A stretch of DNA of 23,094 bases from Flavobacteriia bacterium (GCA_949516455.1 CATILC010000121.1:1-23094), one strand, 5' to 3'; shown: positions 5,730-14,937, counted from the first letter of the stretch. A program made the numbers and translations. The notes: a model not told the origin generated them from the sequence alone.

Positions 5730-8579
5730 ATGCCCAAAGATTCCAGCATTCGTTCCATCCTGATCATTGGAAGTGGGCCCATTGTCATTGGGCAGGCCTG
5801 CGAGTTCGACTATTCTGGTTCTCAGGCTTCACGATCGCTTCGCGAGGAGGGCATCGAGGTCACGCTGATCAATTCCAATCCCGCCACCATCATGACCGAT
5901 GAAGTGGTGGCCGATCACATTTATCTCTTGCCCCTGGAGGTGGAGTCTTTGGAAAAGATCCTCAAGGAACAGAAAATAGATGCGGTGCTCCCGACCATGG
6001 GCGGGCAGACGGCGCTCAACCTTTGCATCGAAGCCGATAAGGGTGGATTGTGGGAGGAATACGGGGTGAAGATCATCGGCGTGGACATCAACGCGATCAA
6101 CATCACGGAAGACCGGGAGCAGTTTCGTGTGCTGATGAACGAGATCGGCATCGGAATGGCGCCAAGCCAGACAGCCACCTCTTATCTCAAGGGCAAAGAG
6201 ATTGCCCAGAAGTTTGGCTTCCCGCTCTGTATCCGTCCATCCTTCACCTTAGGGGGCAGCGGCGCATCCTTTGTTTGGAACAAAGAAGAGTTTGACGATC
6301 GGCTGAAAAGAGGTTTGGAGTCTTCGCCCATCCACGAGGTGATGATCGACAAGGCGCTGCTGGGCTGGAAGGAATTCGAACTCGAACTGCTCCGCGACTC
6401 GGCCGACAACGTGATCATCATCTGCTCCATCGAGAACATGGATCCCATGGGCATTCACACAGGAGATTCCATCACGGTGGCCCCGGCACTGACCCTGAGC
6501 GATTCGACCTATCAGCGCATGCGGGACATGGCCATCAAGATGATGCGCGCCATTGGGAATTTTGCCGGAGGCTGCAACGTGCAGTTCGCCGTCAGCCCGG
6601 ACGAGAAAGAGGAGATCGTGACCATCGAGATCAATCCCCGGGTCTCCCGTTCTTCGGCCTTGGCGTCCAAGGCCACAGGCTACCCCATCGCCAAGATCGC
6701 CGCCAAACTGGCCATTGGCTATCGTTTGGATGAATTGAGCAATCCGATCACGGGTACCACCACAGCCTACTTTGAGCCCACGCTGGATTATGTCATTGTG
6801 AAGATCCCTCGCTGGAACTTCGATAAGTTCGAAGGGGCAGACCGCACCCTCGGGCTGCAGATGAAGTCTGTAGGCGAAGTGATGGGCATTGGAAGAACCT
6901 TCCAGGAAGCCCTGCACAAGGCGGCCCAAAGCCTTGAGGTCAAGCGCAACGGACTGGGTGCGGATGGAAAGGGCTATACCGATCAGGATCAGGTCATAGA
7001 AAAGCTCACCCACGCCAGCTGGAACCGCGTCTTTGTCATCTACGATGCCATACAGATGGGCATTCCGCTCCGCAAGATCCACGACATCACCAAGATCGAT
7101 ATCTGGTTCCTCAAGCAGATGGAAGACCTGGTGCGCGTGCAGTCACAGATCGAGTCGCACACCCTCGATAGCCTGCCAAGAGAGCTTTTCCTGGAGGCCA
7201 AGACCAAGGGCTTTGCGGATCGGCAGATCGCCCATATGATGCGCTGTTTGGAAAGCGAGGTGCACCAGCGCCGGGTGGACGAAGGCATTGAGCGCGTCTG
7301 GAAATTGGTGGATACCTGCGCGGCGGAATTTCCTGCGCAAACCCCTTACTACTATTCCACCTTCGAAGGCGAACTGACAGATAAAGAGAACAAGCGCTAT
7401 TCAGAGAACGAAAGCGTCCGCACCGACAAAAAGAAGGTCGTGGTATTGGGCTCAGGTCCCAACCGCATCGGTCAGGGCATCGAGTTCGATTACTGCTGTG
7501 TCCACGGCGTACTCACCTCCAAGGAGTGTGGCTACGAGACCATCATGATCAACTGCAATCCGGAAACGGTTTCCACAGACTTCGACACGGCGGACAAGCT
7601 CTATTTCGAGCCGGTATTCTGGGAGCACATCTACGACATCATTCGGCACGAGAAGCCGGAGGGGGTCATCGTACAGCTCGGCGGACAGACCGCACTCAAA
7701 CTGGCAGAGAAGCTCGATCGCTACGGCATCCCCATCCTGGGTACGAGTTTTGAATCGCTGGATCTGGCAGAAGACAGAGGCCGTTTCTCGAACCTGCTCA
7801 AGGAACAGGGCATACCCTATCCCGAATTCGGTGTGATCACCAATGCAGATGAGGCACGGGAACTGGCCGACCAACTCGGATTCCCGATCCTCGTGCGCCC
7901 TTCCTATGTATTGGGCGGTGCGGGAATGAAGATCGTCATCAATCAGGAAGAGCTGGAGCACCACGTGGTCGAACTCTTCAAGGATTTTCCGGGGAACCGC
8001 GTACTGCTGGATCATTATCTCGAAGGAGCCATCGAGGCCGAAGCCGATGCCATCAGCGATGGAGAAGAAGTCTACATCATCGGCATCATGGAGCACATCG
8101 AGCCCTGCGGGATCCACTCGGGCGATTCCAATGCTACTTTGCCGCCCTTCAACCTGGGCGAATTGATCCTCGATCAGATCAGGGAATACACCCACACCAT
8201 TGCCAAGGCCCTCGGCACAGTGGGTCTTTTGAACATTCAGTTTGCGGTCAAAGATGACAAGGTCTACATCATCGAGGCCAATCCCAGGGCGTCGCGCACA
8301 GTGCCGTTCATTGCCAAGGCCTATGGCGAACCCTATGTACATTACGCCACGCGCCTGATCCTCGGGGAAAACAAGGTGAGCGACTTCGATTTCAATCCGC
8401 AGCTCGAGGGATTTGCCATCAAGAGTCCGGTCTTTTCCTTCAATAAATTCCCGGATGTCGACAAGAACCTCGGTCCACAGATGCGCAGCACGGGCGAGGC
8501 CATCCACTTTATCGACAACCTGAGATCGCCCATTTTCAAGCGCATCTACAGCGAGCGCAATCTATACCTGAGCAAATAG
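5730..8579 (+). CDS. carB: Carbamoyl-phosphate synthase large subunit (short form)
   Basis: 949 residues. It makes carbamoyl phosphate from bicarbonate, two ATP and ammonia supplied by the CarA glutaminase, for pyrimidine and arginine synthesis. The internal duplication is clear: GSGPIVIG at 14-21 is repeated as GSGPNRIG at 574-581, each followed by an EFDY motif and an ATP-grasp domain. Both halves keep the Mg/ATP-binding EINPRVSRSSALASK-type and EANPRASRTVPFIAK-type segments. The E. coli protein has 1073 residues; this one stops right after the second carboxyphosphate/carbamate-kinase half, so the C-terminal MGS-like allosteric domain (UMP/ornithine binding) is missing. A natural TAG and a following gene show that this is not a frameshift. 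carA is not nearby. The 47 bases upstream contain only a weak inverted repeat (TTAGG...CCTAA, 5701-5715). The DUF4834 gene starts 7 bases downstream. Confidence 0.97.
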   Translation: MPKDSSIRSILIIGSGPIVIGQACEFDYSGSQASRSLREEGIEVTLINSNPATIMTDEVVADHIYLLPLEVESLEKILKEQKIDAVLPTMGGQTALNLCIEADKGGLWEEYGVKIIGVDINAINITEDREQFRVLMNEIGIGMAPSQTATSYLKGKEIAQKFGFPLCIRPSFTLGGSGASFVWNKEEFDDRLKRGLESSPIHEVMIDKALLGWKEFELELLRDSADNVIIICSIENMDPMGIHTGDSITVAPALTLSDSTYQRMRDMAIKMMRAIGNFAGGCNVQFAVSPDEKEEIVTIEINPRVSRSSALASKATGYPIAKIAAKLAIGYRLDELSNPITGTTTAYFEPTLDYVIVKIPRWNFDKFEGADRTLGLQMKSVGEVMGIGRTFQEALHKAAQSLEVKRNGLGADGKGYTDQDQVIEKLTHASWNRVFVIYDAIQMGIPLRKIHDITKIDIWFLKQMEDLVRVQSQIESHTLDSLPRELFLEAKTKGFADRQIAHMMRCLESEVHQRRVDEGIERVWKLVDTCAAEFPAQTPYYYSTFEGELTDKENKRYSENESVRTDKKKVVVLGSGPNRIGQGIEFDYCCVHGVLTSKECGYETIMINCNPETVSTDFDTADKLYFEPVFWEHIYDIIRHEKPEGVIVQLGGQTALKLAEKLDRYGIPILGTSFESLDLAEDRGRFSNLLKEQGIPYPEFGVITNADEARELADQLGFPILVRPSYVLGGAGMKIVINQEELEHHVVELFKDFPGNRVLLDHYLEGAIEAEADAISDGEEVYIIGIMEHIEPCGIHSGDSNATLPPFNLGELILDQIREYTHTIAKALGTVGLLNIQFAVKDDKVYIIEANPRASRTVPFIAKAYGEPYVHYATRLILGENKVSDFDFNPQLEGFAIKSPVFSFNKFPDVDKNLGPQMRSTGEAIHFIDNLRSPIFKRIYSERNLYLSK

Positions 8580-8586
8580 GAAGAGC

Positions 8587-8793
8587 ATGCTCCGAAGTAT
8601 CCTTGTATTTCTTACGGTCTATCTGGTATACGGCCTTTTGCGGCAGCTGTTTTCGGGTGCCCGCAGGAGGAGTCCATTCAACCCCTCGGCTGGAGAACGC
8701 CCATCCGCCAAAAAGAAGAAGGAAAGCGAAAAAGACTGGGGCGGCACCTACGTGGACTATGAAGAGGTGGAGGAGGACGACCCCAAGGATTGA
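8587..8793 (+). CDS. Small membrane protein, DUF4834-like
   Basis: 68 residues. An N-terminal membrane segment (LRSILVFLTVYLVYGLLRQLF, about residues 2-22) is followed by a basic, disordered tail (RRRSPFNP, AKKKKESEK) and a conserved-looking acidic end GGTYVDYEEVEEDD. A short helix, a charged middle and a terminal YVDYEEV block are what I recall of Bacteroidota DUF4834 proteins. No function is known. Start ATG 8587 has AGGA about 8 bases upstream and lies 7 bases after the carB stop, so co-transcription with carB is likely. The stop is 8 bases before the glycosyltransferase ATG. Confidence 0.8.
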   Translation: MLRSILVFLTVYLVYGLLRQLFSGARRRSPFNPSAGERPSAKKKKESEKDWGGTYVDYEEVEEDDPKD

Positions 8794-8801
8794 CCTCCGT
8801 G

Positions 8802-10070
8802 ATGGGATCCGCCGAACCACTTCGCGTACTCATTCTGACCTATTACTGGCCACCGGCCGGTGGTCCGGGCGTACAACGCTGGCTGAAGCTGAGCAAATAC
8901 CTCGCAGAACGGTGTGCAGAGGTAGAAGTGATCACCGTAGATCCAAGTCGGGCCACCTGGCCCGTCCGCGATGAAGAGCTCCTTGAGGAAGTCCATGCCG
9001 CTGTACAGGTGCACCACACAGCCACTTTTGAGCCGTTTGGAGCCTATCTCAAGGCCACCGGCCGCAAGGAAGTGCCCTACAGCGGTTTTGCCAACGAGGT
9101 TTCAAGTCCGGGTTTTCGGCAGCGAGCGGCCAAGTGGATCCGCGGAAATCTCTTTTTGCCCGATGCCCGAAAAGGCTGGAACCGCTACGCCTTGAAAAAA
9201 GCCGAGGCCATCTGTGTGCGATCTGTACCCGATGTGCTGATCACCACCGGACCGCCGCATTCCACCCACCTGATCGGCTCTGCACTCAAAAAAAGCTTTG
9301 GACTTCAGTGGATCGCCGACTTCCGGGATCCTTGGACAGATATCTACTACTACGACAGCTTGTATCCGACGCCTCTGGCCCGACGAATGGACCGGCGGAT
9401 GGAACAGTCGGTATTGGAAGAGGCAGACCATGTTTTGGCCTCCAGTCCTTTTCTCAAGGAATTGCTTCAGGCCAAGACCAGCAGGAGGGAGGGATTCCAC
9501 TTTTTCCCCAACGGCTACGATCCAGCCGATCTGAAAGAGCCTGCGCCATCAGTGAATACGCATCATCTGGTCTATACCGGCACCCTGACCGAGCTCTATC
9601 CGATCCATTCGGTACTCGAGGCGCTGGAGCAGATCGCTGGGCAGACCAAATGGACCATCGACCTCTTTGGCCATGCGGACGATACGACACGCCGCTCTTT
9701 GGAAGATTCAGCCTGCAGCTTTCAGGCCCATGGTTTTGTGTCGCATCAGGAGGCTGTACAACAGATGCAATCAGCAGACGTATTGCTCTTGGTCATTCCC
9801 GATCAACAGCCCAACAAGGGCATCATCCCGGGCAAGATATTCGAATACATGGGCTCAGGTCGTCCGGTGCTTGGCATAGGGCCTACCGATTGCGATGCCG
9901 CCCAGCTGATCCGGCAAACGGGAAGCGGCGCTTTTTTTGGTTACCAGGACACAGAAGGCATACAGCGCTTCTTGGAATCACCCGCACGGACTGAGGCCAA
10001 AGTCTCGGTCACACAATATTCACGTCCAGCTCAGGCAGAGGCGCTCGAAGCTATTGTTCGTCGGTCGTAA
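8802..10070 (+). CDS. Glycosyltransferase, GT-B fold, GT4-like
   Basis: 422 residues from ATG 8802. A TTG at 8790 overlaps the upstream stop and adds only four residues ahead of MGSAEPLRVLILTYYWPP. N-terminal acceptor domain: YYWPPAGGPGVQRWLKL at 14-30, where the GGPG loop is typical of the sugar-nucleotide-dependent GT4 class, and IADFRDPW at 171-178. The C-terminal donor domain starts near 250 (VYTGTL at 257-262) and has GIIPGKIFEYMGSGRPVLGIG at 340-360, including the conserved Glu that contacts the donor nucleotide sugar. It probably builds a surface glycan in the cytoplasm or at the inner face of the membrane. It is the last gene of a carB/DUF4834/GT unit and its end overlaps the convergent YfhO gene by 20 bases. 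The sugar is not predictable. Confidence 0.88.
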   Translation: MGSAEPLRVLILTYYWPPAGGPGVQRWLKLSKYLAERCAEVEVITVDPSRATWPVRDEELLEEVHAAVQVHHTATFEPFGAYLKATGRKEVPYSGFANEVSSPGFRQRAAKWIRGNLFLPDARKGWNRYALKKAEAICVRSVPDVLITTGPPHSTHLIGSALKKSFGLQWIADFRDPWTDIYYYDSLYPTPLARRMDRRMEQSVLEEADHVLASSPFLKELLQAKTSRREGFHFFPNGYDPADLKEPAPSVNTHHLVYTGTLTELYPIHSVLEALEQIAGQTKWTIDLFGHADDTTRRSLEDSACSFQAHGFVSHQEAVQQMQSADVLLLVIPDQQPNKGIIPGKIFEYMGSGRPVLGIGPTDCDAAQLIRQTGSGAFFGYQDTEGIQRFLESPARTEAKVSVTQYSRPAQAEALEAIVRRS

Positions 10071-12525
10071 TGCCCGTTTCTGTTGAATTCTGCCGATAGG
10101 CCATGAAGCCGGCGGCCAAAAGGGCGAGGACGAGCAGTCCGGAGAAGGCCTTGTTCACCTGTTCACCGATCACATAGGTCTTCGGCTCGAAGCGGAAGAC
10201 GATCTCGTGTGTGCCCGGAGGAACGCGCATGCCCCGCAGCAGGTAATTCACACGTATGTGCGGAACGTCGGTTCCGTTCAATGATACCTTCCAGTCGTGG
10301 TCAACACCTTCGTAATAGATCTCTGAAAAGACCGCCAGCAGATCGGCGCCCGAGGGATTGGTGGCCGTATAGGTCATCTTCTTCGGGTCATAGGAGGTGA
10401 GCTGGATATTCGCTCCTTGCGTATGATTGCCGATGGCGTTCATATAGCCCTTGTAGCGCGCATCCACCACGGCTTGGGTGGCCGGGGTGAATACATCGGC
10501 ATTGAGTGCCTGCATCTCGGCATCCGCATCCGGAACCCATTTTATTTCGCCAACGAACCAGGCATTGCCCAAGGCACCAGCATTGCGCTGAGCCACTTCC
10601 TGTCCATTGCGGTCGCCCAAAATGTACTTGGTGTTGAGCATGTTCAGCACCTGTAGGTTGTTCTTGGAAATCTGATTCTCGATCAGGTCCTGGTACTTGA
10701 TCAGCTTGGCGCCGTGGTAGCCGCCCACGCTTTTGTGGTGGTAAGAAGTGTAGGAGTCCGAAGTGGGGCTCACCGTGGAATTGAACACTCGGTAGTGGAT
10801 GTCCGGATCCTGCAGGATCTGTTGATCTGCTGCACTGGCCGCATAATTCTGATCGAATTGCTTGGCACTCAAAAAGTCGTCCTTGCTCACATGGTTTTGA
10901 TCGAAGAGCCACAGGTCGCCCACGACGACCAGACCAAGGATCGGGATCATCTGCTGCAGCTTGAGCTGACCCTTTTGGAAGAACCAGAGAATGCCCCAGG
11001 TCAAGGCGGCAAATCCCAACGATCGTGCAGCGCTTTTGGTCAAAACCGACTTCCTGTCGGCGATCAGCTGGTCGATATCAAACCCCTGTTGTGCCAGCTG
11101 GGCGTCGCGCATGCCCTCGAAGGAAAGGAAGGCAGGTGAGATGAATCCGAAAAAGACGAAAATGCCGCCGCAGATATAGCCGGCCTTGAGCAGGATCTTT
11201 TTCTTCTGCGCCGCATCCAGGCTACCGTCCATCCAGCGCTGCAGACCCAGAATGCCCGCAAAGGGGAGCAAGACAAAGACGATCACCAATGTCATCGATG
11301 GCACCCGGAATTTGTTGTAGATCGGCAAGTGATCGAACAGCAGGCGGTTGATGGATTCCATATGCCGCCCCATGGCCAGGACGATCGAAAGGACCATGGC
11401 GGCCACGATCCATGCGCGGGTTCGTTTGTCGAGCACCAGCAGACTCAGGATGAAGAGCATGAAGATGGAAGCCCCGACATAATAGCCGCCGTTCACCAGG
11501 CTTTCCTCGCCCCAGTAGAAGATCGACCCGGAGTATTGATTGGCCTGTTCAGCTGCTTGGGCAGCGCCCATGCGCTGTCTTTTGAAAAGTGATTCCAGGG
11601 TGGAATAGGTCTCCGTACCGGAATAGTCTTCGGCCATTCCACCGCCGGTGTACATGGGAATGATCAGATTCAAATGTTCAGCGCCGCTGTAGCTCCACAT
11701 CATGGCGTAGTCGAACTGGAGGCCACCCTTGCTTTCCTTCTTGGCACTCAGTTCGGACGACCCGCCCCGCATGGTTTCCTTGGTATAGGTGTAGGTGCTC
11801 CACAGATTCCCGAAGTTGGGTCCGATGCCCACGCCCGCAGCGGCAATGAGTATAAGCCCCGAAACCACAAAGGGTTTGATGCGCTTCTCCCGAAAGGCAA
11901 AAACCGCCTCAGTGATCATGAGCACCAGGATGAGCAGGAACTGGTAATAAGTGATCTGCAGGTGATTGGCATGCACTGAAAGGCCTACGAAGAGGGCGGT
12001 GAGGGCAAAACCGGCAAGTCGTTTCCCCTTCAGGGTCATCAGGATGCCCATCAGTGTGGGCGCGATGTAGGCCGCCGCACGCACCTTGGCATTGTGGCCC
12101 GCTCCATAGGAGATGATGAAAAAGGCCGAAAATCCGAAGGCGATGCCGCCAATGCCTGCGAGCCAAGGATTCACTCCTTCGGCGATCAGCAGCAGATACA
12201 TCCCGAACATCAGAAGGAAGATCAGATAGATGCTGGAACTCTTACCGCCGATGAAACTCAGCGCACTCTGCACATAGCCCAGCACATTACCGGGGTATTT
12301 GGTGCTGATCTGAAAGGCCGGCATTCCGCTGAACATGGAATTGGTCCAGAGCGGCTCTTCACCGGTGTTCTCCCTGTAGTCGCGGATCTCTTTGCCTTTG
12401 GCATAGCCCATCATGATGTCGTCCTGTTGGAGTACATCACCACTCAGAGCAGGGGAGAAGTAGATGAAATTCACCCCCAGCATGAGCAGGACCGGATAAA
12501 TGAAAGAGAGGATTTTCTTCTGCAT
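10051..12525 (-). CDS. YfhO family integral membrane protein
   Basis: 824 residues. The N-terminal two-thirds contains about a dozen hydrophobic segments, beginning with the ILSFIYPVLLMLGVNFIYF run and a periplasmic loop with DVLQQDDIMMGYAKG and WTNSMFSGMPAFQ, where acidic residues occupy the place used by GT-C enzymes. A large soluble region (about 545-780) follows, with one last membrane segment near the C-terminus (SGLLVLALLAAGFMAY). YfhO proteins belong to the GT-C superfamily. In Bacillus subtilis YfhO is implicated in glycosylating lipoteichoic acid using a lipid-linked sugar. By analogy this protein may move a sugar from a polyprenyl carrier onto a surface acceptor. Start ATG 12525. 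Upstream on the minus strand is TATTTTCG, one mismatch from the -7 consensus. Confidence 0.88.
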   Translation of the reverse strand: MQKKILSFIYPVLLMLGVNFIYFSPALSGDVLQQDDIMMGYAKGKEIRDYRENTGEEPLWTNSMFSGMPAFQISTKYPGNVLGYVQSALSFIGGKSSSIYLIFLLMFGMYLLLIAEGVNPWLAGIGGIAFGFSAFFIISYGAGHNAKVRAAAYIAPTLMGILMTLKGKRLAGFALTALFVGLSVHANHLQITYYQFLLILVLMITEAVFAFREKRIKPFVVSGLILIAAAGVGIGPNFGNLWSTYTYTKETMRGGSSELSAKKESKGGLQFDYAMMWSYSGAEHLNLIIPMYTGGGMAEDYSGTETYSTLESLFKRQRMGAAQAAEQANQYSGSIFYWGEESLVNGGYYVGASIFMLFILSLLVLDKRTRAWIVAAMVLSIVLAMGRHMESINRLLFDHLPIYNKFRVPSMTLVIVFVLLPFAGILGLQRWMDGSLDAAQKKKILLKAGYICGGIFVFFGFISPAFLSFEGMRDAQLAQQGFDIDQLIADRKSVLTKSAARSLGFAALTWGILWFFQKGQLKLQQMIPILGLVVVGDLWLFDQNHVSKDDFLSAKQFDQNYAASAADQQILQDPDIHYRVFNSTVSPTSDSYTSYHHKSVGGYHGAKLIKYQDLIENQISKNNLQVLNMLNTKYILGDRNGQEVAQRNAGALGNAWFVGEIKWVPDADAEMQALNADVFTPATQAVVDARYKGYMNAIGNHTQGANIQLTSYDPKKMTYTATNPSGADLLAVFSEIYYEGVDHDWKVSLNGTDVPHIRVNYLLRGMRVPPGTHEIVFRFEPKTYVIGEQVNKAFSGLLVLALLAAGFMAYRQNSTETGITTDEQ

Positions 12526-12572
12526 GATGCCCGTTGTATTGTAGACTTCGAAAATAGTGGAATCCCTTTAGC

Positions 12573-12580
12573 TACTTTTG
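12573..12580 (+). promoter_or_regulatory. -7 promoter box directly upstream of sulfotransferase 1
   Basis: TACTTTTG matches TAnnTTTG exactly and ends 6 bases before the ATG at 12587. If active it would give an mRNA with almost no leader. No convincing -33 TTTG is found 17-23 bases upstream, so the call is tentative. Confidence 0.4.
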
Positions 12581-12586
12581 ACGGAT

Positions 12587-13441
12587 ATGTGGCCGAATCT
12601 GATCTTGGGCGGGGCTCCTAAATGCGGGACCAGTTCCTTGTATTCCTGGCTCGACAGGCATCCGGATGTGGGCAGCTCTCCGGCCAAGGAACCCTTCTTC
12701 TTTTTTGATACCGTCAATCGGTTCAATGCACAGGCGAACATTCATCAGCACGGGCTTGATGCCTACCAGCAGCTCTTCAAGGGTTTGGAGCACAAGAAGA
12801 TCGTCTTTGAGGCCACAGCGCCCTATCTCTATTCCAAAACGGCTTTAGAGCAGATCCCGGATCTGCCCTCAGCACCCAAGGTGCTCTTTCTGCTGCGCGA
12901 TCCTTCTGCGCGTCTTTTGAGCAAGTACCGGTTCAATCGCTACAAATTGCACAACCCGACCGGCGAATTCAAAGCCTATTGCAGCGGAGAGGGCGGGTCA
13001 TTTCCCTCCGGCATGCATGTGGAGGAGGGTTTCTATTCGCGCTACCTGGAACTATGGCAGCAGCGCCTGCCCAAAGAACGCCTGCGGGTGCATTTGATGG
13101 AGGAGATGCTGCGGGATCCTCAGGCATTCATGAAGCAGCTTTGTGACTGGCTGGAAATTTCTTCCGTGCCTTTCGATGACTTTGCTTTTGAACGGCACAA
13201 TGAGACATTCACCACCCGCTCCGGTGCCTTCCATAAAAAAGCTGTGGATTGGTTGCCGCTGGTGCCTTCATTTGTTCGGGAGCCGCTCGCCCGCATCTAC
13301 CGGAAGATCAATGCGCAGCCGCTTCCAGCAGTTTCCCAGGAGGAACTGGCGCTTACAGAGGAACTCAAAGCACATTTTGCCAGCGAACAGGCCGCGCTCG
13401 CGGCTCTTTTTCCCGAACTTCCCTTATCCCTCTGGAACTAG
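12587..13441 (+). CDS. Sulfotransferase 1 (PAPS-dependent, heparan-sulfotransferase-like)
   Basis: 284 residues from ATG 12587 (a TTG at 12578 lies inside the promoter-like box). The 5'-phosphosulfate loop GAPKCGTSSLYSWL is at 9-22, followed by EPFFFFD with the usual acidic/aromatic block. The 3'-phosphate-binding motif is LRDPSARLLSKY near 104-115, with Arg, Asp and Ser as in PAPS sulfotransferases. The C-terminus ends LFPELPLSLWN, the tryptophan-ended tail seen in heparan-sulfate-type sulfotransferases. It should move sulfate from PAPS to a hydroxyl or amine of a sugar. No signal peptide, so cytoplasmic. Its stop is 2 bases before the flippase ATG, so the two are very likely one transcript and act on the same product. 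Confidence 0.9.
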   Translation: MWPNLILGGAPKCGTSSLYSWLDRHPDVGSSPAKEPFFFFDTVNRFNAQANIHQHGLDAYQQLFKGLEHKKIVFEATAPYLYSKTALEQIPDLPSAPKVLFLLRDPSARLLSKYRFNRYKLHNPTGEFKAYCSGEGGSFPSGMHVEEGFYSRYLELWQQRLPKERLRVHLMEEMLRDPQAFMKQLCDWLEISSVPFDDFAFERHNETFTTRSGAFHKKAVDWLPLVPSFVREPLARIYRKINAQPLPAVSQEELALTEELKAHFASEQAALAALFPELPLSLWN

Positions 13442-13443
13442 CT

Positions 13444-14919
13444 ATGGGAATCGTTCTACGGCAAAGCCTATCCAACAGTTTTTCTTCCTATGCCGGACTG
13501 GCCATTGGTGCGCTCAATACCCTGGTGCTCTATCCGTTGGCCTTCATGCCTGAGCATACGGCCTATTACGGTCTGGTGCAGTTGCTGCTGAATTACACCT
13601 TGATCATCTCCATGTTCACAGGTCTGGGAATGCCGCAGGTACTCATCCGTTTTTACAAAAGGCTGGAGGAAGCCGTTCGGGGCCATTTGACCTTTTTTGC
13701 GCTGCTCGTTCCCCTGTTCATTTTGCTGCCTTTGGCAGCAGCCATCCTGCTCTTTCGCGAACCCCTGGCCCATTGGCTCACCCAAAACCCGGAAGATGAA
13801 CTGCTGTTGTTCCGCTATTTCCCGCTGCTGAGCATCACCGTCCTCTTCAATGTCTATTTCGAGGTACTGGCCAGCATCTCTCAGGTCCATCTGCGAAGTG
13901 TTCTTCCCATGTTCCTCAAGGAAGTCGGCAGGCGCTCTGTAGTCACCGTATTGATTGGTTTGCTCTTGTTGGATTGGATCGATCTGCACAGCTTCATCTG
14001 GCTGTTCGCGCTTCTTTATCCCATCCAGCTCATCGTGCTGGCCTTTGTTCTGCTTCGAAGAAAGCGCATTAGGTTCAGTTGGGGCTGGCGTCCGTTGCCC
14101 CTCCGATCTCTTTTGGATTTTGGCCTGTTCAGTTTTCTGACCGTCGGTGGCGATCTGTTGCTGAACCGGATCGATCAGCTGATGATCGCCAAATATGTCG
14201 ATCTCGAGCATCTGGCCTATTACACCATCGCCTTTTTCATTGGAAATGTGATCAACATCCCGCAGCGGGCCAGTGCGGGGATCGTAAAGCCCTTGGTGGT
14301 GGGCCATCTGGAAAACCAGCGTTGGGACGAACTGCGCGAGATCTACCGCACGAGCAGTGCGGGACTGATGGTCGCATCGGGCTTGTTGATGGTGCTCATC
14401 ATCCCCAACTTGCCCCAGCTCCTGGAACTGTTGCCGGTCTCTATTGTCGGCGGGACCACTGTGGTCGTTTTGATCGCTTCCGGAAAATTTCTGAGCAGCA
14501 GCCTGGGCCTGAACAGCATGATCCTCAGCATGAGTTCGTATTACCGCTTCACCCTTATGATCAATGTGGGGATGATCGTGGCCACCGTTCTGACCAATCT
14601 ATGGCTCATTCCGCGCTATGGGATCGCTGGCGCAGCAGGAGCCACTTTGCTGGTCATTGTCCTGAACAACATCTGGAAGACGGCTTTTGTCGGGCTGAAA
14701 CTGAAGCTGTGGCCCTTCAGCGCCTCTTTTTTCTGGATCCTGCCTTGGGTGGCCCTGTGTACGGGCATTTCCTTGATCTATACGCAATGGGCGGTCGATC
14801 CGTGGTGGGGCATTCCACTGCGGTCCCTTCTCTGTGGCTCGGTCTTCCTAACACCCGTGCTGGCATTCAGAGCCGTGCCTGTGCTCAATGAGTGGCTCAA
14901 AGGATGGGCTAGGAGATAA
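13444..14919 (+). CDS. Polysaccharide/oligosaccharide flippase (Wzx/MATE-type)
   Basis: 491 residues from ATG 13444. The same frame is open back to 13249, but that part lies inside the sulfotransferase gene and its translation does not look like membrane protein. About 12-14 hydrophobic segments are spread over the whole length, starting with YAGLAIGALNTLVLYPLAF, which is the usual first helix of the polysaccharide biosynthesis protein family. FSFLTVGGDLLLNRIDQLMIAKYV at the start of the second half is the family's repeated helix with the conserved D-x-x-M. It should flip lipid-linked glycan across the cytoplasmic membrane. It is coupled to sulfotransferase 1 by a 2-base gap. It ends 18 bases from the convergent T9SS cargo gene. 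Confidence 0.9.
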   Translation: MGIVLRQSLSNSFSSYAGLAIGALNTLVLYPLAFMPEHTAYYGLVQLLLNYTLIISMFTGLGMPQVLIRFYKRLEEAVRGHLTFFALLVPLFILLPLAAAILLFREPLAHWLTQNPEDELLLFRYFPLLSITVLFNVYFEVLASISQVHLRSVLPMFLKEVGRRSVVTVLIGLLLLDWIDLHSFIWLFALLYPIQLIVLAFVLLRRKRIRFSWGWRPLPLRSLLDFGLFSFLTVGGDLLLNRIDQLMIAKYVDLEHLAYYTIAFFIGNVINIPQRASAGIVKPLVVGHLENQRWDELREIYRTSSAGLMVASGLLMVLIIPNLPQLLELLPVSIVGGTTVVVLIASGKFLSSSLGLNSMILSMSSYYRFTLMINVGMIVATVLTNLWLIPRYGIAGAAGATLLVIVLNNIWKTAFVGLKLKLWPFSASFFWILPWVALCTGISLIYTQWAVDPWWGIPLRSLLCGSVFLTPVLAFRAVPVLNEWLKGWARR

Positions 14920-14937
14920 GCTCCGGCAGCTCTTTCC

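Noticed and set aside
7452..8507. 351-codon open frame antisense to carB (also 6249-7082 antisense)
   Set aside because: Mirror frames of the carB coding sequence, with no recognisable domain and no start signal; carB itself is complete in both halves.
13249..13443. N-terminal extension of the flippase frame
   Set aside because: It lies inside the sulfotransferase 1 coding sequence and translates to non-membrane sequence; ATG 13444 gives the normal flippase N-terminus.
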